From: Pseudomonadota bacterium
GTDB lineage: Bacteria; Desulfobacterota; Desulfobacteria; Desulfobacterales; ETH-SRB1
Assembly (NCBI GenBank): GCA_018897415.1
Contig: JAHIKR010000002.1
Location: 1-16,073 of the forward strand
Length of the DNA: 16,073 bases
Reading direction: 5' to 3'
The notes below the pieces were generated by a model. That model saw nothing but the letters and a program-made list of their open reading frames with translations, searched no databases and was not told the DNA's origin. How positions within the stretch are numbered: position 1 is the first letter of the stretch; every line of letters starts with the position of its first letter. The position numbers and the translations under genes are program-made. Of this stretch, positions 15,273 to 16,073 are shown piece after piece.

Positions 15273-15382
15273 ATGTACCACACCTGAAGCTCATGTGCAG
15301 CCGGTTTCATATTGTCTAAATGTTACATAAAAATGAGTTTGTAAATTTCTGATCATGTAATTTGCCCGGACTTATTGAGAAG

Positions 15383-16073
15383 TTACGCCTTCAATTGGCT
15401 TTCTATAACTTTTAACGTTTTCTCAACAGCACCCTTGTTGGCATTAAAGACTTTAAATGCTTTTTCTCCCATATTCCGGGCTTTATCGCTATCACTGAGA
15501 ATTTCTACTATTGTTTCATAAAGGCTGTTTGTATTTTTTACCTGGGCAGCTCCTCCTGAATCTAAAAGCATTTGCGAGATATATGCAAAATCACTCATAT
15601 ATTGTCCAAATATTACAGGTTTGGAAAATGCAGCAGGCTCAAGTGGATTGTGGCCGCTTAGATTTACAAGGCTTCCGCCGACAAAGGCCACATCAGCAAT
15701 TGCATAAAGTCTCTTTAGAATTCCTATAACATCAACAACAATCACATCAAATTTTTCATTCTTATCTGTATTTTTGAAGTCTTTCATAAGGATTGAGGAG
15801 AATCCTGAGGATTTACATAATTTGAGTATAGACCCTGCACGTTCCGGATCCCTCGGTACAATAATAAGAACAGTATCAGCAAAGTTTTTTCTGATCCTTG
15901 AAAAAGCATCAATAAGTATTGATTCTTCGCCTTCGTGGGTACTTCCTGCCATTAAAATTTTTTTAACCAGCCGGATATTCATAGATTGCTTTAATATCTC
16001 GATTTCCTTTTCTGAAACAGAATCATATGGCTGATCGAATTTAATGTTTCCTGTTGTTGATATCATGTTTGAA
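15383..16073 (-). CDS. waaA: 3-deoxy-D-manno-octulosonic acid (Kdo) transferase, C-terminal part, 5' end outside window
   Basis: WaaA (KdtA) transfers Kdo from CMP-Kdo to the lipid A precursor at the inner membrane, making the link between lipid A and core. The visible 230 residues are the C-terminal Rossmann half of this GT30 glycosyltransferase. TGNIKFD comes first, then ILMAGSTHEGEE, VLIIVPRDPERAG, ADVAFVGGSLVNLSGHNPLE, PAAFSKPVIFGQYMSDF, and a final helix ending at the stop at 15383. The frame runs through the right window edge, so the N-terminal acceptor-binding half and the promoter are not seen. In normal LPS operons lpxK follows directly; here the next genes in its path are convergent hicAB. 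Confidence 0.93.
   Translation of the reverse strand, partial: SNMISTTGNIKFDQPYDSVSEKEIEILKQSMNIRLVKKILMAGSTHEGEESILIDAFSRIRKNFADTVLIIVPRDPERAGSILKLCKSSGFSSILMKDFKNTDKNEKFDVIVVDVIGILKRLYAIADVAFVGGSLVNLSGHNPLEPAAFSKPVIFGQYMSDFAYISQMLLDSGGAAQVKNTNSLYETIVEILSDSDKARNMGEKAFKVFNANKGAVEKTLKVIESQLKA

Overview
The window most likely comes from a Gram-negative bacterium with a full outer membrane. I infer a deltaproteobacterium of the Desulfobacterales type from protein style and AT-rich codon use; the sequence does not prove it. Both edges carry minus-strand lipopolysaccharide (LPS) genes: the C-terminal part of a Kdo transferase (waaA, right edge, 15383-16073), the lipid A 4'-kinase gene lpxK (1001-2170) and a heptosyltransferase II gene (waaF, 1-1020, cut by the left edge). 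lpxK and waaF overlap and form one transcription unit. Read on the minus strand the order is waaA, lpxK, waaF, a normal LPS inner-core order, but about 13 kb of opposite-strand DNA separates waaA from lpxK.

That intervening block (about 2270-15380) holds only plus-strand genes, and nearly all encode exported envelope proteins. In order: a 1076-residue lipoprotein with repeated CARDB/Ig-like domains and a C-terminal caspase-like (C14) domain with an intact His/Cys pair; a lipoprotein with a coiled coil and TPR-like tail of clearly higher GC; a small secreted protein; a secreted FlgO/CsgG-N-like protein; a large multi-spanning TPR membrane protein; a lipoprotein with LysM and SH3b domains; two small related lipoproteins; and one more orphan lipoprotein. 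All six lipoproteins lack Asp after the lipid-modified Cys, so outer-membrane placement is expected. The first genes are fairly close together (gaps of about 45-180 bp) and could be co-transcribed; the later ones are more widely spaced.

The right part of the block (12.0-15.2 kb) looks like a mobile-element graveyard. It has a structured non-coding stretch resembling the 5' domain I of a group II intron with no reverse transcriptase. It also has a 19-bp inverted repeat with two single-base bulges and a GTTAAGC end, which looks like an integron attC site. Next comes a short decayed fragment resembling the N-terminus of a tyrosine recombinase, and then a hicAB toxin-antitoxin pair with its own good sigma70-type promoter.

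My reading is that an accessory island of outer-membrane lipoproteins settled between waaA and lpxK, probably with integron- or intron-related activity at its right end. The caspase-type lipoprotein and its secreted and TPR neighbours are the best candidates for an undescribed envelope system, but no experiment or search supports a specific function here.
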